A stretch of DNA of 64,000 bases from Liquorilactobacillus uvarum DSM 19971 (GCF_001434935.1 NZ_AZEG01000005.1:82711-146710); one strand, 5' to 3'; positions 40,946-50,037 are shown, counted from the stretch's first letter. Notes: generated by a model from the letters alone, not told the origin. Program-made: numbers and translations.

Positions 40946-42334
40946 TTGAAAATAAAGGCTGTCGGATATGTGCGTGTATCGACCAAAAGACAAGTCTTAC
41001 AGGGCTTTTCCCTGTTGTCTCAAAGCAAAAGGATAGCAGGGACTGCACAAGAGCGTGGCTGGAGTTTGAAGATGTTTCAGGATGAAGGCGTGAGTGGACA
41101 TCACATATCTAATCGTCAGGGGATACAGAGCCTGATTAGAGAAATAAAGTGTATTAATCAAATTGACTATCTAATTGTCACTAAACTTGATCGTTTAAGT
41201 CGTAATGCAAAAGAGCTTCTACAACTGATGGAGCTCTTTCAAAAGAATGGGGTAGAATTAATTAGTCTGACTGAACAGTTAGACGATTTTACAACACCTG
41301 TGGGGATGGTACAAGCACAAATTTATGGAGCCGTTGCAGAATTTGAAAGATCAATTATCCAAGAAAATGTACAATTGGCTTTAGCTCATAAGTTTCAGCA
41401 GGGGCGGATAATTTCATCTCAGTTGCCGTATGGATATTTTCTTGATGGACAACACAAGGTTCAAATTGAAATAACGACTTCGGTGATTGTTAAATTTATT
41501 TACGAAAAATACCTAGAGGGTAGGGGGTACCGTAAATTATCGACGTTGGTAAAAGAAAGGTTTAACAGGGATCTTCAACCAGTGCGGATAAAACAAATTT
41601 TGATGAATCAACACTACATTGGGATAGATAAAACGAATTATGGGAAGCGTCAGGATATTTATCCACCTATCATAGAAAAGCAAATTTTTGCTGAGGTACA
41701 GTCGTTAATGGTAAAGAAAAGAAAATTCTGTCAAAAAAGAAAAACCAGAAAAAAGCCGCAATTGCTGCAAGGAAAATTAATATGCCCCTTATGTAAGCAT
41801 CATATGTCAGACAACCGAGTATGCTCAAACGGTAAAACTTACAGCTATTACTATTGTAGTGTGGGCACAAACTATTCACGACAAGATAAGGCGTACCATT
41901 CCTATAGGCTTAGAAGTGCTGATGTTGAACGGAAAGTCACTGAAACAATTCACGATATTTTTAAAAGTGAAATTTTTCAAAAATATTTCATTAAAGCTGT
42001 GGTACGACATTTTTCCACCAATAAAAAAATAAAGGGGGATGGGAAGCACTCCATCAACCATAAGCAAATCTTTAGACAGTTTGAAAACGGTGATTTAACC
42101 GTAGAACAATTAAGGGAACGGCTGGTACTTGCCAGTGATAGAAGCACATCTAAGAACGGACAACGTAAAATGAAATTAAGCTTGTGGTTAGAAATATTTT
42201 CAAAGCTAGAACGAGATGGATTCATAGATCTAGTTGTAAACAGTGTAATCATTGATCAAAGAAAAAATATTAAGTCTATTTTATTAGTCAAGGGCAAGTT
42301 TGACCTTCTACAATTAAAAAAGGAGTTGTTATAA
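40946..42334 (+). CDS. ccrA: CcrA-like large serine recombinase
   Basis: A 462-residue recombinase from TTG 40946 (an ATG at 40925 is in frame but lies upstream of AGGAAGAGGG, the better site). The catalytic domain has the serine in YVRVSTKRQV and the LDRLSRNAKELLQLM helix. It is followed by the recombinase domain and a zinc ribbon with CPLCKHHM. Length and order match staphylococcal CcrA (449 residues). It would act with the neighbouring CcrB on the rlmH att sites. The gene symbol is by family resemblance. Confidence 0.85.
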   Translation: MKIKAVGYVRVSTKRQVLQGFSLLSQSKRIAGTAQERGWSLKMFQDEGVSGHHISNRQGIQSLIREIKCINQIDYLIVTKLDRLSRNAKELLQLMELFQKNGVELISLTEQLDDFTTPVGMVQAQIYGAVAEFERSIIQENVQLALAHKFQQGRIISSQLPYGYFLDGQHKVQIEITTSVIVKFIYEKYLEGRGYRKLSTLVKERFNRDLQPVRIKQILMNQHYIGIDKTNYGKRQDIYPPIIEKQIFAEVQSLMVKKRKFCQKRKTRKKPQLLQGKLICPLCKHHMSDNRVCSNGKTYSYYYCSVGTNYSRQDKAYHSYRLRSADVERKVTETIHDIFKSEIFQKYFIKAVVRHFSTNKKIKGDGKHSINHKQIFRQFENGDLTVEQLRERLVLASDRSTSKNGQRKMKLSLWLEIFSKLERDGFIDLVVNSVIIDQRKNIKSILLVKGKFDLLQLKKELL

Positions 42335-42335
42335 T

Positions 42336-43972
42336 TTGGCTGAAATAAAAGTAAAAAAGACAGTTGGATATGTCAGAGTGTCTACTAGAGATCAGGTACT
42401 AGAAGGTTACTCATTGGACGCTCAACGACAAAAGATAAGTGAATTTTGCCAGCAAGATGATATGGAACTAGTAAAAATTTATGCTGACGAAGGAATTTCT
42501 GGAAGTAGTGTCGAAAAAAGGCCTGGGATTCAAAGCCTCCTTGCGATGCTCGAAACAAGAAATTTGATATGGTCGTTGTCTGGAAGAACAGCCGAATTGC
42601 ACGTAATACGAAAGATCTGCTTGAAATGGTCGATATTTTTCAGAGAAACGGAATAGGTTTTACTTCTGTATCAGAAAAAATAGACCTTGACTCAGCACAA
42701 GGAAGATTTATGTTTACAATCACGGGCACGGTTAGTGAACTTGAAAGAAATAATATTGCCGAGAATGTTTACCTTGGGGCATACAAGAGAGCACAGGAAG
42801 GATATGCAACTGTTGGTCGTGTGTTAGGGTACAAACCTGGGCTTGATGAATCAGGAAAGAAAATTTTAAACATCGAACCCCGAGAAGCAAAAATTATTCG
42901 TCTGATTTTCAATTTGTTTGATCGGGGGAAGGGGTTTAGAGCAATTGCTAATGAGTTAAATCAGTGTGGATATCGGACAAAAAATAGAAATGTATTCTCA
43001 ACAATAGCGGTTAAAAATATTATTGATAATCCATTGTATGTCGGGAAAGTACGCTATGCTAAGTACCGTAATTGGGATAAGAAAAGGCGCAATGGCTTAA
43101 ATAAAAAGATGGTATTGGTGCAGGGAAAACATGAGCCCATAATTTCTCAAGAACTTTGGGACCGAGTGGAAGTGAGGCGGAAAAGTACAGCAAAAATTCC
43201 TGCGTGGGATCACCAAGGAACGAACATCTTGACAGGATTATTAAGGTGCCCAGAATGTGGTGGAGCGATGGCAGCAAGTAATACGACTAATACTTTGAAA
43301 GATGGAACTAAAAAGCGTATCCGCTATTATAGTTGTGCCAATTTTCGCAATAAGGGTAGTAAAGTTTGTCATGCTAATTCAATACGTGCAGAAGAGGCTG
43401 AAGCATTAGTAATGAAAAAACTATTTTATGTTGTGACCGAACCGAATATTGCTAAGATTATTGCGAGGAAAATGGCTGAGGAAAAAAACACCAATATTCA
43501 ACAACTACGGGAAACTATTTCTAACAAAAAGACTATTATTGCAGACTTAGAGGAGAAAATTAGCAAATATGAGGACCTCAGTAAAGAGGATGCTATCCTT
43601 GCACAAAGTATTACACCTAGAAAATTAGCTTTAGTCAATGAAGTTTCTAAGTTACAATTACAAGTAGACCAGTGTTCGAAGAAAATATTGGCGTACGGGA
43701 AGGGACCAACGAATACATCGATAAAAAAGGTTATAGGCTTAATTAAAGAGATTATTTCAAACAAGGAGCGTAAATATCTCAAGCAAATGTTTATGCTATT
43801 TATTGATAATATTCAGTTTAATCGTAAAGAAAAATTGATTTGGGTAGAAATGATTTTCAATAAGGAAATCATACACCAGATTAAGAAGCATCAACAAGAA
43901 AGAGCAGGTTCTCTGAAAGGAGCACCTGCTCTTTCTTTGCAATCTAGTGAAGAAATAATAATAAAAATATAA
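42336..43972 (+). pseudogene. ccrB: CcrB-like large serine recombinase with a frameshift
   Basis: TTG 42336 opens a frame with YVRVSTRDQVLEGYSLDAQ that leaves register near 42562. The right product resumes in another frame (VVVWKNSRIARNTKDLLEM) to 43972. One missing A in the run at GAAATTT would restore about 545 residues, the length of staphylococcal CcrB (542). The zinc ribbon CPECGGAM and a C-terminal coiled coil are intact. It begins one base after the ccrA stop. Either a real inactivating deletion or a sequencing error. Confidence 0.85.
43899..43934 (+). terminator. Hairpin inside the ccrB 3' end
   Basis: Perfect 11-base arms AAAGAGCAGGT (43899-43909) and its complement (43924-43934), inside the last codons of ccrB. 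The T-run is poor. It probably ends or stabilises the ccr transcript. Confidence 0.5.
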
Positions 43973-44305
43973 AAAAACGTTAAATATATATTTTTATGAT
44001 TAATTACAGAAGGGTTATCAAACTGCAATTTATTGTACACGATTATATATAGATGTATTAGTTGTCTTAGAAAATTGGGAAAACGGGCCTAGGTTTTCTA
44101 GACACTTGAGAATAGCCAATACATTTGTCCGATCAGTGGGTAAATAAAGAATGTTGAACGGGTGTTATTGGGAATTTTAAGAAAAAGTTCCAGCCCAAGA
44201 TAAGTGTAAGGAAGGTGCAAGGCAATGTTACTTCTAAAGTGAAGTAGCGAAAGTATTACGCAATGACTAAAATTTAAAGGGAGGTTAGTTTGTGTTTAAA
44301 GATGT
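43973..44305. other. Gene-free stretch after ccrB
   Basis: 333 bases without a supported gene. A small stem (GTTACTTC/GAAGTAGC near 44227-44249) and other short hairpins occur. No promoter is convincing. Confidence 0.4.
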
Positions 44306-44323
44306 ATGAAGGGAGGAACGATT

Positions 44324-44602
44324 ATGAAAGAGCCAATTGATATTGAGTCTCTACAATCTTTTTATAAGGGGCTCAGTGAAATAATTGGAATTGATGCAAT
44401 GCTGGCAGTTTACGAACACTATCGCGGATCACAATTGACAATCCCAACACACTTGTATGATAGGAAACGAGCTGCGATACAAGTCTTAAAAAAATATGAT
44501 GGAAGTAATTCCCAGTTTTTAGCACGAAAGTATGGTTATTCACAGAAGTGGGTTATGAAAATGATTCATCAGGCAGATAACGAAAAGAAGGGGGATAAAT
44601 AA
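44324..44602 (+). CDS. Mor-like HTH transcription regulator
   Basis: A 92-residue protein resembling the Mor transcription activator family: a helical N-terminal part (LSEIIGIDAMLAVYEHYRGS) and a C-terminal helix-turn-helix (NSQFLARKYGYSQKWVMKMI). ATG 44324 is chosen because GGGAGG lies directly before it and within the longer in-frame option at 44306. Its stop overlaps the next start. It probably regulates nearby island genes. Confidence 0.65.
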   Translation: MKEPIDIESLQSFYKGLSEIIGIDAMLAVYEHYRGSQLTIPTHLYDRKRAAIQVLKKYDGSNSQFLARKYGYSQKWVMKMIHQADNEKKGDK

Positions 44603-44976
44603 TGAATTTTGCAGAACTATTTGATTTTAATGATCGAGTATTGGAAGACACGGTGATGGTAAAGGAGATTAATGGCAAAACAATTAAGAAGCAGGTTAAG
44701 GGATCGTTTAACTGGCTAGGAGGAATTTTTACAATCTTTTATGCTGTATTTAGCCAGAAATATAAGACTACAGGTTTTGTTGCCAAAATTGCTATTCCAT
44801 TCGTAATTGCGCTGGTAGCTAATATTATCGTTTCGAGTGCAATGGGTTCAGTTATATCGTTGATCCTTAATTTAGCTGAGCTAGCTTGGTTTGGTTCGAT
44901 GTATGATACATGGTTCAAAAATCAATTGCTTGCTAATGGTTATACGGAAGAAGGTACAACAGAAAATGAACATTAA
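44602..44976 (+). CDS. Small membrane protein
   Basis: A 124-residue protein with two hydrophobic segments (residues about 68-105) after a polar N-terminal part. It overlaps the Mor-like gene (TAATG) and the next gene by 11 bases, so the three are translated together. I do not recognise a family firmly; a DUF2628-type envelope protein is possible. Confidence 0.6.
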   Translation: MNFAELFDFNDRVLEDTVMVKEINGKTIKKQVKGSFNWLGGIFTIFYAVFSQKYKTTGFVAKIAIPFVIALVANIIVSSAMGSVISLILNLAELAWFGSMYDTWFKNQLLANGYTEEGTTENEH

Positions 44977-45439
44977 TACTAAAAAAATAATAGCTAATTT
45001 AGATATAATTGGGTCAATCATTATGATCGTATCTTTGTTCGTCGGTAATTTTTATGCTGGGGATCCAGGTGGTGGGTTAGTTTACAGTTTATCTTATCCA
45101 GGTTACAAGCTGATTTTTAATGGTGACTATTTGTTGGGAACTTTATTTATTATTGTACCAGCCTTGATTTTAGTTGTGGATCGTATAAAATCACTGCAAC
45201 AATATGAAAGTTTGCTTAAATTTGGTTTACCAATTGTGAGTTTAATCTTTTTGTTTGTGTTGAAAGGACAGTTAGGTGATACTGGAAACTTTGGTGGTTC
45301 ATCATCATTTGCCTTAGGAGCTTGGTTATTTTTACTCGGTAATGTACTGGTTCTTGTAAGTGGAGCGTCTCACTTTTTTCACATAGACATTGAACAAAAG
45401 ATCACTGACATCACAAAACAGAGTAGAAGCAAAAAATAA
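44966..45439 (+). CDS. Membrane protein, four-helix type
   Basis: A 157-residue hydrophobic protein from ATG 44966 with about four membrane segments (around residues 10-28, 50-70, 82-100 and 118-140). The longer in-frame start at 44891 is unlikely because it lies within the upstream gene and adds a polar extension. No family recognised. Confidence 0.6.
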   Translation: MNINTKKIIANLDIIGSIIMIVSLFVGNFYAGDPGGGLVYSLSYPGYKLIFNGDYLLGTLFIIVPALILVVDRIKSLQQYESLLKFGLPIVSLIFLFVLKGQLGDTGNFGGSSSFALGAWLFLLGNVLVLVSGASHFFHIDIEQKITDITKQSRSKK

Positions 45440-45469
45440 TTTTAAGTGTATAGAATATGGGGGTAACAA

Positions 45470-45964
45470 ATGTACTATGAAATTAGTGAAGATGACCTAA
45501 GAAAAATTGAAGACTTATTACAGTTAAAAATTAAAACAGACTGTTACCAAACAAAATTTGAACATGCGGATTTTAAATTGCCAGAATTTCCGGATAAGGA
45601 ATTTCTTAAAGGTGTCCAAAACAAAGAATTGCAGAAGGAAATTCAGAAAATAGCAGCAAATAACTCACGCATAGTTGTTTTTAAGGCTATTAATCCTAAC
45701 GAAAAGAATCGTGTATTCTGTTTTACGTTTACCCAGAATAGAGCAAATCAAAAATGGGAGTTTTCAACTAGAATTATTAAGGGAAATCTTACTAAAGCAA
45801 CAGATCAGTTTGAAACAGTAGCTTTTCTCATCGGAATTTTTAATTGGCCAATTTTAACCTTAGCTTCCGGGCTGAAACTTGTAACGGTTGGGCCAAGCTT
45901 TTTCAAAATGATGAGTTACAAAGCAGAAGTACAGAAGTATTTAGAGGGCAAGGCAAAAGCATAA
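45470..45964 (+). CDS. Hypothetical protein of the island
   Basis: A 164-residue protein with a soluble N-terminal part and one hydrophobic segment near residue 115 (TVAFLIGIFNWPILTLASGL). It has GGGGG before the ATG. It ends the four-gene run starting with the Mor-like regulator and is followed by a terminator. Confidence 0.55.
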   Translation: MYYEISEDDLRKIEDLLQLKIKTDCYQTKFEHADFKLPEFPDKEFLKGVQNKELQKEIQKIAANNSRIVVFKAINPNEKNRVFCFTFTQNRANQKWEFSTRIIKGNLTKATDQFETVAFLIGIFNWPILTLASGLKLVTVGPSFFKMMSYKAEVQKYLEGKAKA

Positions 45965-45974
45965 GTAGAAGCTA

Positions 45975-46007
45975 AAAGACTTGGATTAAAAGCCAAGTCT
46001 TTTTTTG
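45975..46007 (+). terminator. Terminator separating two island operons
   Basis: AGACTTGG pairs with CCAAGTCT around a short loop, followed by seven Ts. Confidence 0.88.
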
Positions 46008-46035
46008 TATATTAAATTAGGAAGGATAAAAATTC

Positions 46036-46506
46036 ATGAGTAAATATAATAGCAAAGGTGTCTCTGTTGTCAGTATTAAGCTAATTAAAGAAGGAAGTTT
46101 TTTATATGAAAAGCGCAAATGTACGACATCCCAGGCGGCTTATGGGCTATTTTCATCATTTATCGAGGACAAAGCCAATGAGCAATTAGTGGTAGCGGCA
46201 CTTAATGTCAAAGAAGAACCAGTTAATATTTCAACAGTTCATATTGGAACGATTTTGAGTTCAATGGCTATACCACGTGATGTAGTTAGAACTGCAATTT
46301 TGTCCAATGCTCCCAGTATTATTGTTGTTCATAATCATCCAAGTGGAGATACTACACCCTCTAAAGCAGATATTAGTTTCACGCAAGAGCTTTATAAGGC
46401 TTGCGAGTTATTACAAATTAAGCTATTAGATCACCTTATCATAGGGTTTTGGTGGAAGTTATCTTTCAATGAGATCAAAAGACTTGTTTGGGGCAGCAAG
46501 CAATGA
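46036..46506 (+). CDS. radC: RadC-family JAB-domain protein
   Basis: A 156-residue RadC-like protein. The JAMM metal motif is visible as VVHNHPSGDTTPSKAD near residue 97, with HNH and the aspartate. The length is typical of mobile-element RadC. RadC proteins are regularly carried by SCC elements and other islands; the biochemical role is still unsettled. Its stop overlaps the next start (ATGA). Confidence 0.9.
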   Translation: MSKYNSKGVSVVSIKLIKEGSFLYEKRKCTTSQAAYGLFSSFIEDKANEQLVVAALNVKEEPVNISTVHIGTILSSMAIPRDVVRTAILSNAPSIIVVHNHPSGDTTPSKADISFTQELYKACELLQIKLLDHLIIGFWWKLSFNEIKRLVWGSKQ

Positions 46507-46823
46507 ATGAGATGGGTATTTTCTATACTCAGAAAGTTAAAGATACAGTACCTCGGGAATTACAAGCAATTTGTTGGCAGTTACTTAATAAAAGACGGCA
46601 AAATAATCAAGTACTTGCTTTAGTTCAAAGGTTCGAATTTACAATTCAGAGCCAGCAGCTGTTTTTAAAGTATGAAGATAAAAATTACAGTAAAGTATTT
46701 GAAATCAAAAATTGTAAGCATTTGTTTGAAGGAACGCTATGGGTGATTGTTCAGTTTGACAGGGCAATGATGATTTTTCCAGAGGAAGTTAATGAGGAGA
46801 AGAGCGAAGATGGAATTCAATAA
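46503..46823 (+). CDS. DUF960-like protein
   Basis: A 106-residue protein (ATG 46503 overlapping radC). It contains YTQKVKDTVPRELQAICWQL and ends with a FEGTLWVIVQFDRAMMIFPEE-type strand, fitting the DUF960 family that sits by the ccr genes in staphylococcal SCC. Function unknown; in SCC it neighbours SAUGI. Confidence 0.7.
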   Translation: MNEMGIFYTQKVKDTVPRELQAICWQLLNKRRQNNQVLALVQRFEFTIQSQQLFLKYEDKNYSKVFEIKNCKHLFEGTLWVIVQFDRAMMIFPEEVNEEKSEDGIQ

Positions 46824-47106
46824 AAATCAAGTGGAGGCAACAATTGTTCAACGTTTAAATGAACTGTTGAATCGGAAAATAGAGCATGATGAACTAAGCT
46901 CTGAAGCATATGTACTGTATAAAGATGAGATGCTTCAAGTACCGACAATTAGTGGAAAGCCATTACCAGAAAAAGTAATGGCTTATTTTTATGGCTGTGA
47001 AAATTATATTGGCTTTTTGATAACAGATCTACAACAACAGGAATTGCTAGCATGGGGAATTTTGGATAGTAATAATCAACTAGTTAGAGGAGGCAAAAAT
47101 GAGTAA
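46810..47106 (+). CDS. SAUGI/DUF950-like protein (uracil-DNA glycosylase inhibitor type)
   Basis: A 98-residue acidic protein from ATG 46810 (GAGGAGA upstream). By eye, the C-terminal segment CENYIGFLITDLQQQELLAWGILDSNNQL aligns with the corresponding part of staphylococcal SAUGI, which inhibits uracil-DNA glycosylase. The N-terminal half is more diverged. The gene order radC-DUF960-this supports the call. Inhibitory activity is not shown by sequence. Confidence 0.55.
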   Translation: MEFNKNQVEATIVQRLNELLNRKIEHDELSSEAYVLYKDEMLQVPTISGKPLPEKVMAYFYGCENYIGFLITDLQQQELLAWGILDSNNQLVRGGKNE

Positions 47107-47182
47107 ATGGATTGAAGTAGCTTTGCAAGTAGTAATTTCAATAGCAACAACAGTTATTAAAGAAATAGGGGGTAAGGAGTAA
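47099..47182 (+). CDS. 27-residue amphipathic peptide
   Basis: ATG 47099 is preceded by AGAGGAGG, one of the best ribosome binding sites of the island. It overlaps the upstream stop by eight bases. The product MSKWIEVALQVVISIATT... has a hydrophobic run of about 16 residues with lysine and glutamate at both ends and no signal peptide. It could be a membrane-active peptide of phenol-soluble-modulin type, a leaderless bacteriocin-like peptide, a small toxin, or a single-helix membrane protein. The class is undecided. Confidence 0.6.
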   Translation: MSKWIEVALQVVISIATTVIKEIGGKE

Positions 47183-47253
47183 TGGTAGAAAATGAAACAC
47201 GTAAGCATCTTGAAAAAGCAACAATAACAATTGAACGTAAAGTGAAAGAGTGA
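47182..47253 (+). CDS. 23-residue charged peptide
   Basis: ATG 47182 overlaps the previous stop (TAATG), with AAGGAG four bases ahead. The product MVENETRKHLEKATITIERK... is a charged helix. It may be a partner of the preceding peptide. Confidence 0.45.
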   Translation: MVENETRKHLEKATITIERKVKE

Positions 47254-47260
47254 GATAGCT

Positions 47261-47425
47261 ATGTACTTGATTGTAATTCTGCAGGAGATAGAATTAGGGC
47301 TTAATCTAAGAAGGATGAAACTGGATAACAGAAGAAACGTGATTGTTAAAGATTCTCGGAGAATTAAGAACTTCCTATTGGAATGCGATTATCATTGTCT
47401 AAGTGATGGAACTCAGTGCACATAA
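47261..47425 (+). CDS. 54-residue hypothetical protein
   Basis: ATG 47261, seven bases after the preceding stop, encodes MYLIVILQEIELGLNLRRMKL... with a basic middle and a cysteine-containing end. The ribosome binding site is weak. No family recognised. Confidence 0.3.
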   Translation: MYLIVILQEIELGLNLRRMKLDNRRNVIVKDSRRIKNFLLECDYHCLSDGTQCT

Positions 47426-47513
47426 TGTAATAGTATTAGTTTATTGCATTGAAATGTTGAAGAATAGGTAGAGAATGAGAGAGTGCTCAGCTTATCGAAA
47501 TTATCGGTTTTGG

Positions 47514-47550
47514 ATAAAAATAGGGGAACCTTGTTTTTATTTTTTTTTAT
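47514..47550 (+). terminator. Terminator closing the radC operon
   Basis: ATAAAAA (47514-47520) and TTTTTAT (47534-47540) with inner AGG/CCT, followed by nine Ts. The remaining AT-rich 47551-47913 has a -35/-10-like pair (TTGACA 47590-47595, TATAAA 47612-47617) but no gene. Confidence 0.65.
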
Positions 47551-47913
47551 CTGAGTTATAGATTAAATAAAAAACGTTAATTAAAAAAGTTGACAAAATT
47601 TAAAATTACATTATAAAAAATAAAATAAAGGAACATTGTTCGTGCCAAGCATATTCGCTTTTAAATAATCTGTCTGCTCCAATTTAATCAAGGTTTATAA
47701 CTTTTTTTAAAATTATTGAAGATGTTTTGTGTTTTTAAAAGGTAATGAATATTTTAGCATATAATGTGGTAGAATCGCTACAGAATTTATAACGAAGTAT
47801 TGATGAAAAATAGTGCTATATAAAATTAAAGTGAATTGTTAGATATATTTTATTAATTGTAAAGGTATAATATAAATGGAATATAGTTTTTTATATAAAG
47901 GAGAATTAACGAT

Positions 47914-50037
47914 ATGGAGAATAATGTTAATATTTTGTCCGACAAATTTTATGACGAAAAGCAGATACAGGTACAGGTACTGGTAAAAAAACTAGCTGCA
48001 TTTTTTAAAGATAGTGATAAGCAAGCTGTTATTAACTATGATTATATGCTGAAGGGAGAATTAGATTCTGGAAATATGAATCCAGATGTTCTTATCATCA
48101 GTCCTATCTATGGATTAATTATAATTGATTCTTTTTTGCCTAATGTGAATAGAGATCAGCAATTAGACAAAAAATTAGATAGGCTTTTAGAAAAAGAAAA
48201 TGTGATTTTTGGTAATTTGATAAAGAGGGGTGATAAATCAATAAAGGGCAGAAGAAGAGAATTAAAAATTAATTTAGATTCTATTCTCTATGCGCCTAAT
48301 CTAGATAATTTAGGTAATGTTGATGGTGAACAAATTGTACATTCAGCTAGTGATCTAATTAAAAAAATAAAAAAGGAAAATAGATATACACAGATGGACA
48401 AATTACAATTGAAATCTGTGACAAATATTATAGATTACGCAGGAGGCATGTTAAAACCAGAACCACGTCAAGTAAAGAAGAATGATACTAAGGGGTTTTT
48501 ATTGAATAAAGTAGAAGAAGAAATAAGTAGTTTTGATGAAGAACAACATCGGGCAGCTTTATCGGAAGTTAATGGACCACAACGAATAAGAGGGCTTGCT
48601 GGATCTGGAAAAACAGTAATATTATGTATGAAAGTTGCTACGATGCATGCAAAGTATCCAGAGAAAAAAATATTATACACTTTTATGACAAAGAGTCTAT
48701 ATGATTTTGCTAAAACATTAATAACACGTTTCTATAGACTTATTTCAGATGATGGAACTTTACCGGATTTTGAAAATAAAATTAGTATATTACATGCATG
48801 GGGGGGAAGAAGTTATCCAGGGGTTTACTATAAAGCTTGCCGTAATAACGACATTCAGCCTCTTACTTTTCGCGATGTAAAGAATAGTGAGGATCCATTT
48901 AATGCTGTGTGTTGTGATCTTTTAGATAGAACCCAAGGGCGATTGAAATCAATGTATGATTATGTTTTTATTGATGAAGCTCAGGATTTTAGACCAGAAT
49001 TTTATCAAGTTTGCAGGGAGTTAACTAGGGACGATGCTATAGTCTGGGCGTATGATGAATTGCAAAATATTTACGATGTTAAGTTGCAAAATCCAACAGA
49101 AACTTTTAAAAATAAGTACGGAGCTAAGGGAATTGATTTAGCTCTAGATGCAAAAGAATTCCCAGGTATCAACAATGATATTGTACTACATAAGAGTTAC
49201 AGAAACCCAATGGAAATATTGCTGGCTGCTCAAGCTGTTGGTTTTGGAATCTATGCATCACGATTAGTACAAACTATTAAAGAAAATGAACAATGGGAAG
49301 ATTTAGGATATAGAGTACTAAAGGGAAATGGTGATGTCGATGATGAAATGAGCATTGAGAGGCCAAAAGAAAATAGTCCACTTTCAATTACAAGCGAAAA
49401 TACATCGGATGACTTGTTACAAATAAGTAGTTTTGATTCTATGAATGAGGAAGTTAATAAGGTTTCCCAAGCTATTGTTAAGGATATTAAAACAGAGGGG
49501 TTAAGACCGGAAGATATTGTAGTTATTTCAATTGATGATAAATATGCACGCACATATTTTGAATCTTTAGAGCTTAGCCTAAGCAGGCAAGACATTAATA
49601 CGTATAATCTATTAGGAAATAATTATTCAATGGGTTTCAGTAAAAAGGGAGCAGTTACTTTATCTACAGTTTACAAAGCTAAAGGAAACGAGGCTGGCGC
49701 AGTATATATAATTGGTGCTGATGCTTTTGAAAGTAAAAGCAGTGATATTAAAATGAGAGATAAAATTTTTGTAGCCATGACTCGGACAAAAGGTTGGTTA
49801 AAAATTAGTGGAGTTAAAATAGAAGATGGAACTTTAAAAAATGAAATCAAACAACTACAAATTAACAACTATAAGCTAAACTTTATTCAACAAAATGTAG
49901 AAAAAATTCAAAGAGATGTTGCAGCAGAAAGAGCTAAACGTGTTGCACTACAGGAGGCTGAGGAAAGCATTAAAAAAGCCAAAAATTTGGGTGCTACTAA
50001 CGATGAATTAGGGCTGGTTGATAATAATGACAATTAA
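47914..50037 (+). CDS. UvrD-like helicase with NERD-like N-terminal region
   Basis: A 707-residue superfamily 1 helicase. The N-terminal region (about 15-150) resembles a NERD/PD-(D/E)XK-type nuclease fold: NPDVLIISPIYGLIIIDS, but the expected E-x-K catalytic end is D-S, so nuclease activity is doubtful. Walker A is GLAGSGKT (227-234), motif II is FIDEAQDF (352-359), and the C-terminal motif VI is VAMTRTKGW near residue 614. It has its own AAGGAG site and overlaps the DUF2290 gene by 11 bases. The pair resembles predicted anti-phage units. Confidence 0.85.
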   Translation: MENNVNILSDKFYDEKQIQVQVLVKKLAAFFKDSDKQAVINYDYMLKGELDSGNMNPDVLIISPIYGLIIIDSFLPNVNRDQQLDKKLDRLLEKENVIFGNLIKRGDKSIKGRRRELKINLDSILYAPNLDNLGNVDGEQIVHSASDLIKKIKKENRYTQMDKLQLKSVTNIIDYAGGMLKPEPRQVKKNDTKGFLLNKVEEEISSFDEEQHRAALSEVNGPQRIRGLAGSGKTVILCMKVATMHAKYPEKKILYTFMTKSLYDFAKTLITRFYRLISDDGTLPDFENKISILHAWGGRSYPGVYYKACRNNDIQPLTFRDVKNSEDPFNAVCCDLLDRTQGRLKSMYDYVFIDEAQDFRPEFYQVCRELTRDDAIVWAYDELQNIYDVKLQNPTETFKNKYGAKGIDLALDAKEFPGINNDIVLHKSYRNPMEILLAAQAVGFGIYASRLVQTIKENEQWEDLGYRVLKGNGDVDDEMSIERPKENSPLSITSENTSDDLLQISSFDSMNEEVNKVSQAIVKDIKTEGLRPEDIVVISIDDKYARTYFESLELSLSRQDINTYNLLGNNYSMGFSKKGAVTLSTVYKAKGNEAGAVYIIGADAFESKSSDIKMRDKIFVAMTRTKGWLKISGVKIEDGTLKNEIKQLQINNYKLNFIQQNVEKIQRDVAAERAKRVALQEAEESIKKAKNLGATNDELGLVDNNDN

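Noticed and set aside
42540..42580. Programmed frameshift in ccrB
   Set aside because: No slippery heptamer with a downstream structure is evident. A one-base loss in an A-run explains it more simply.
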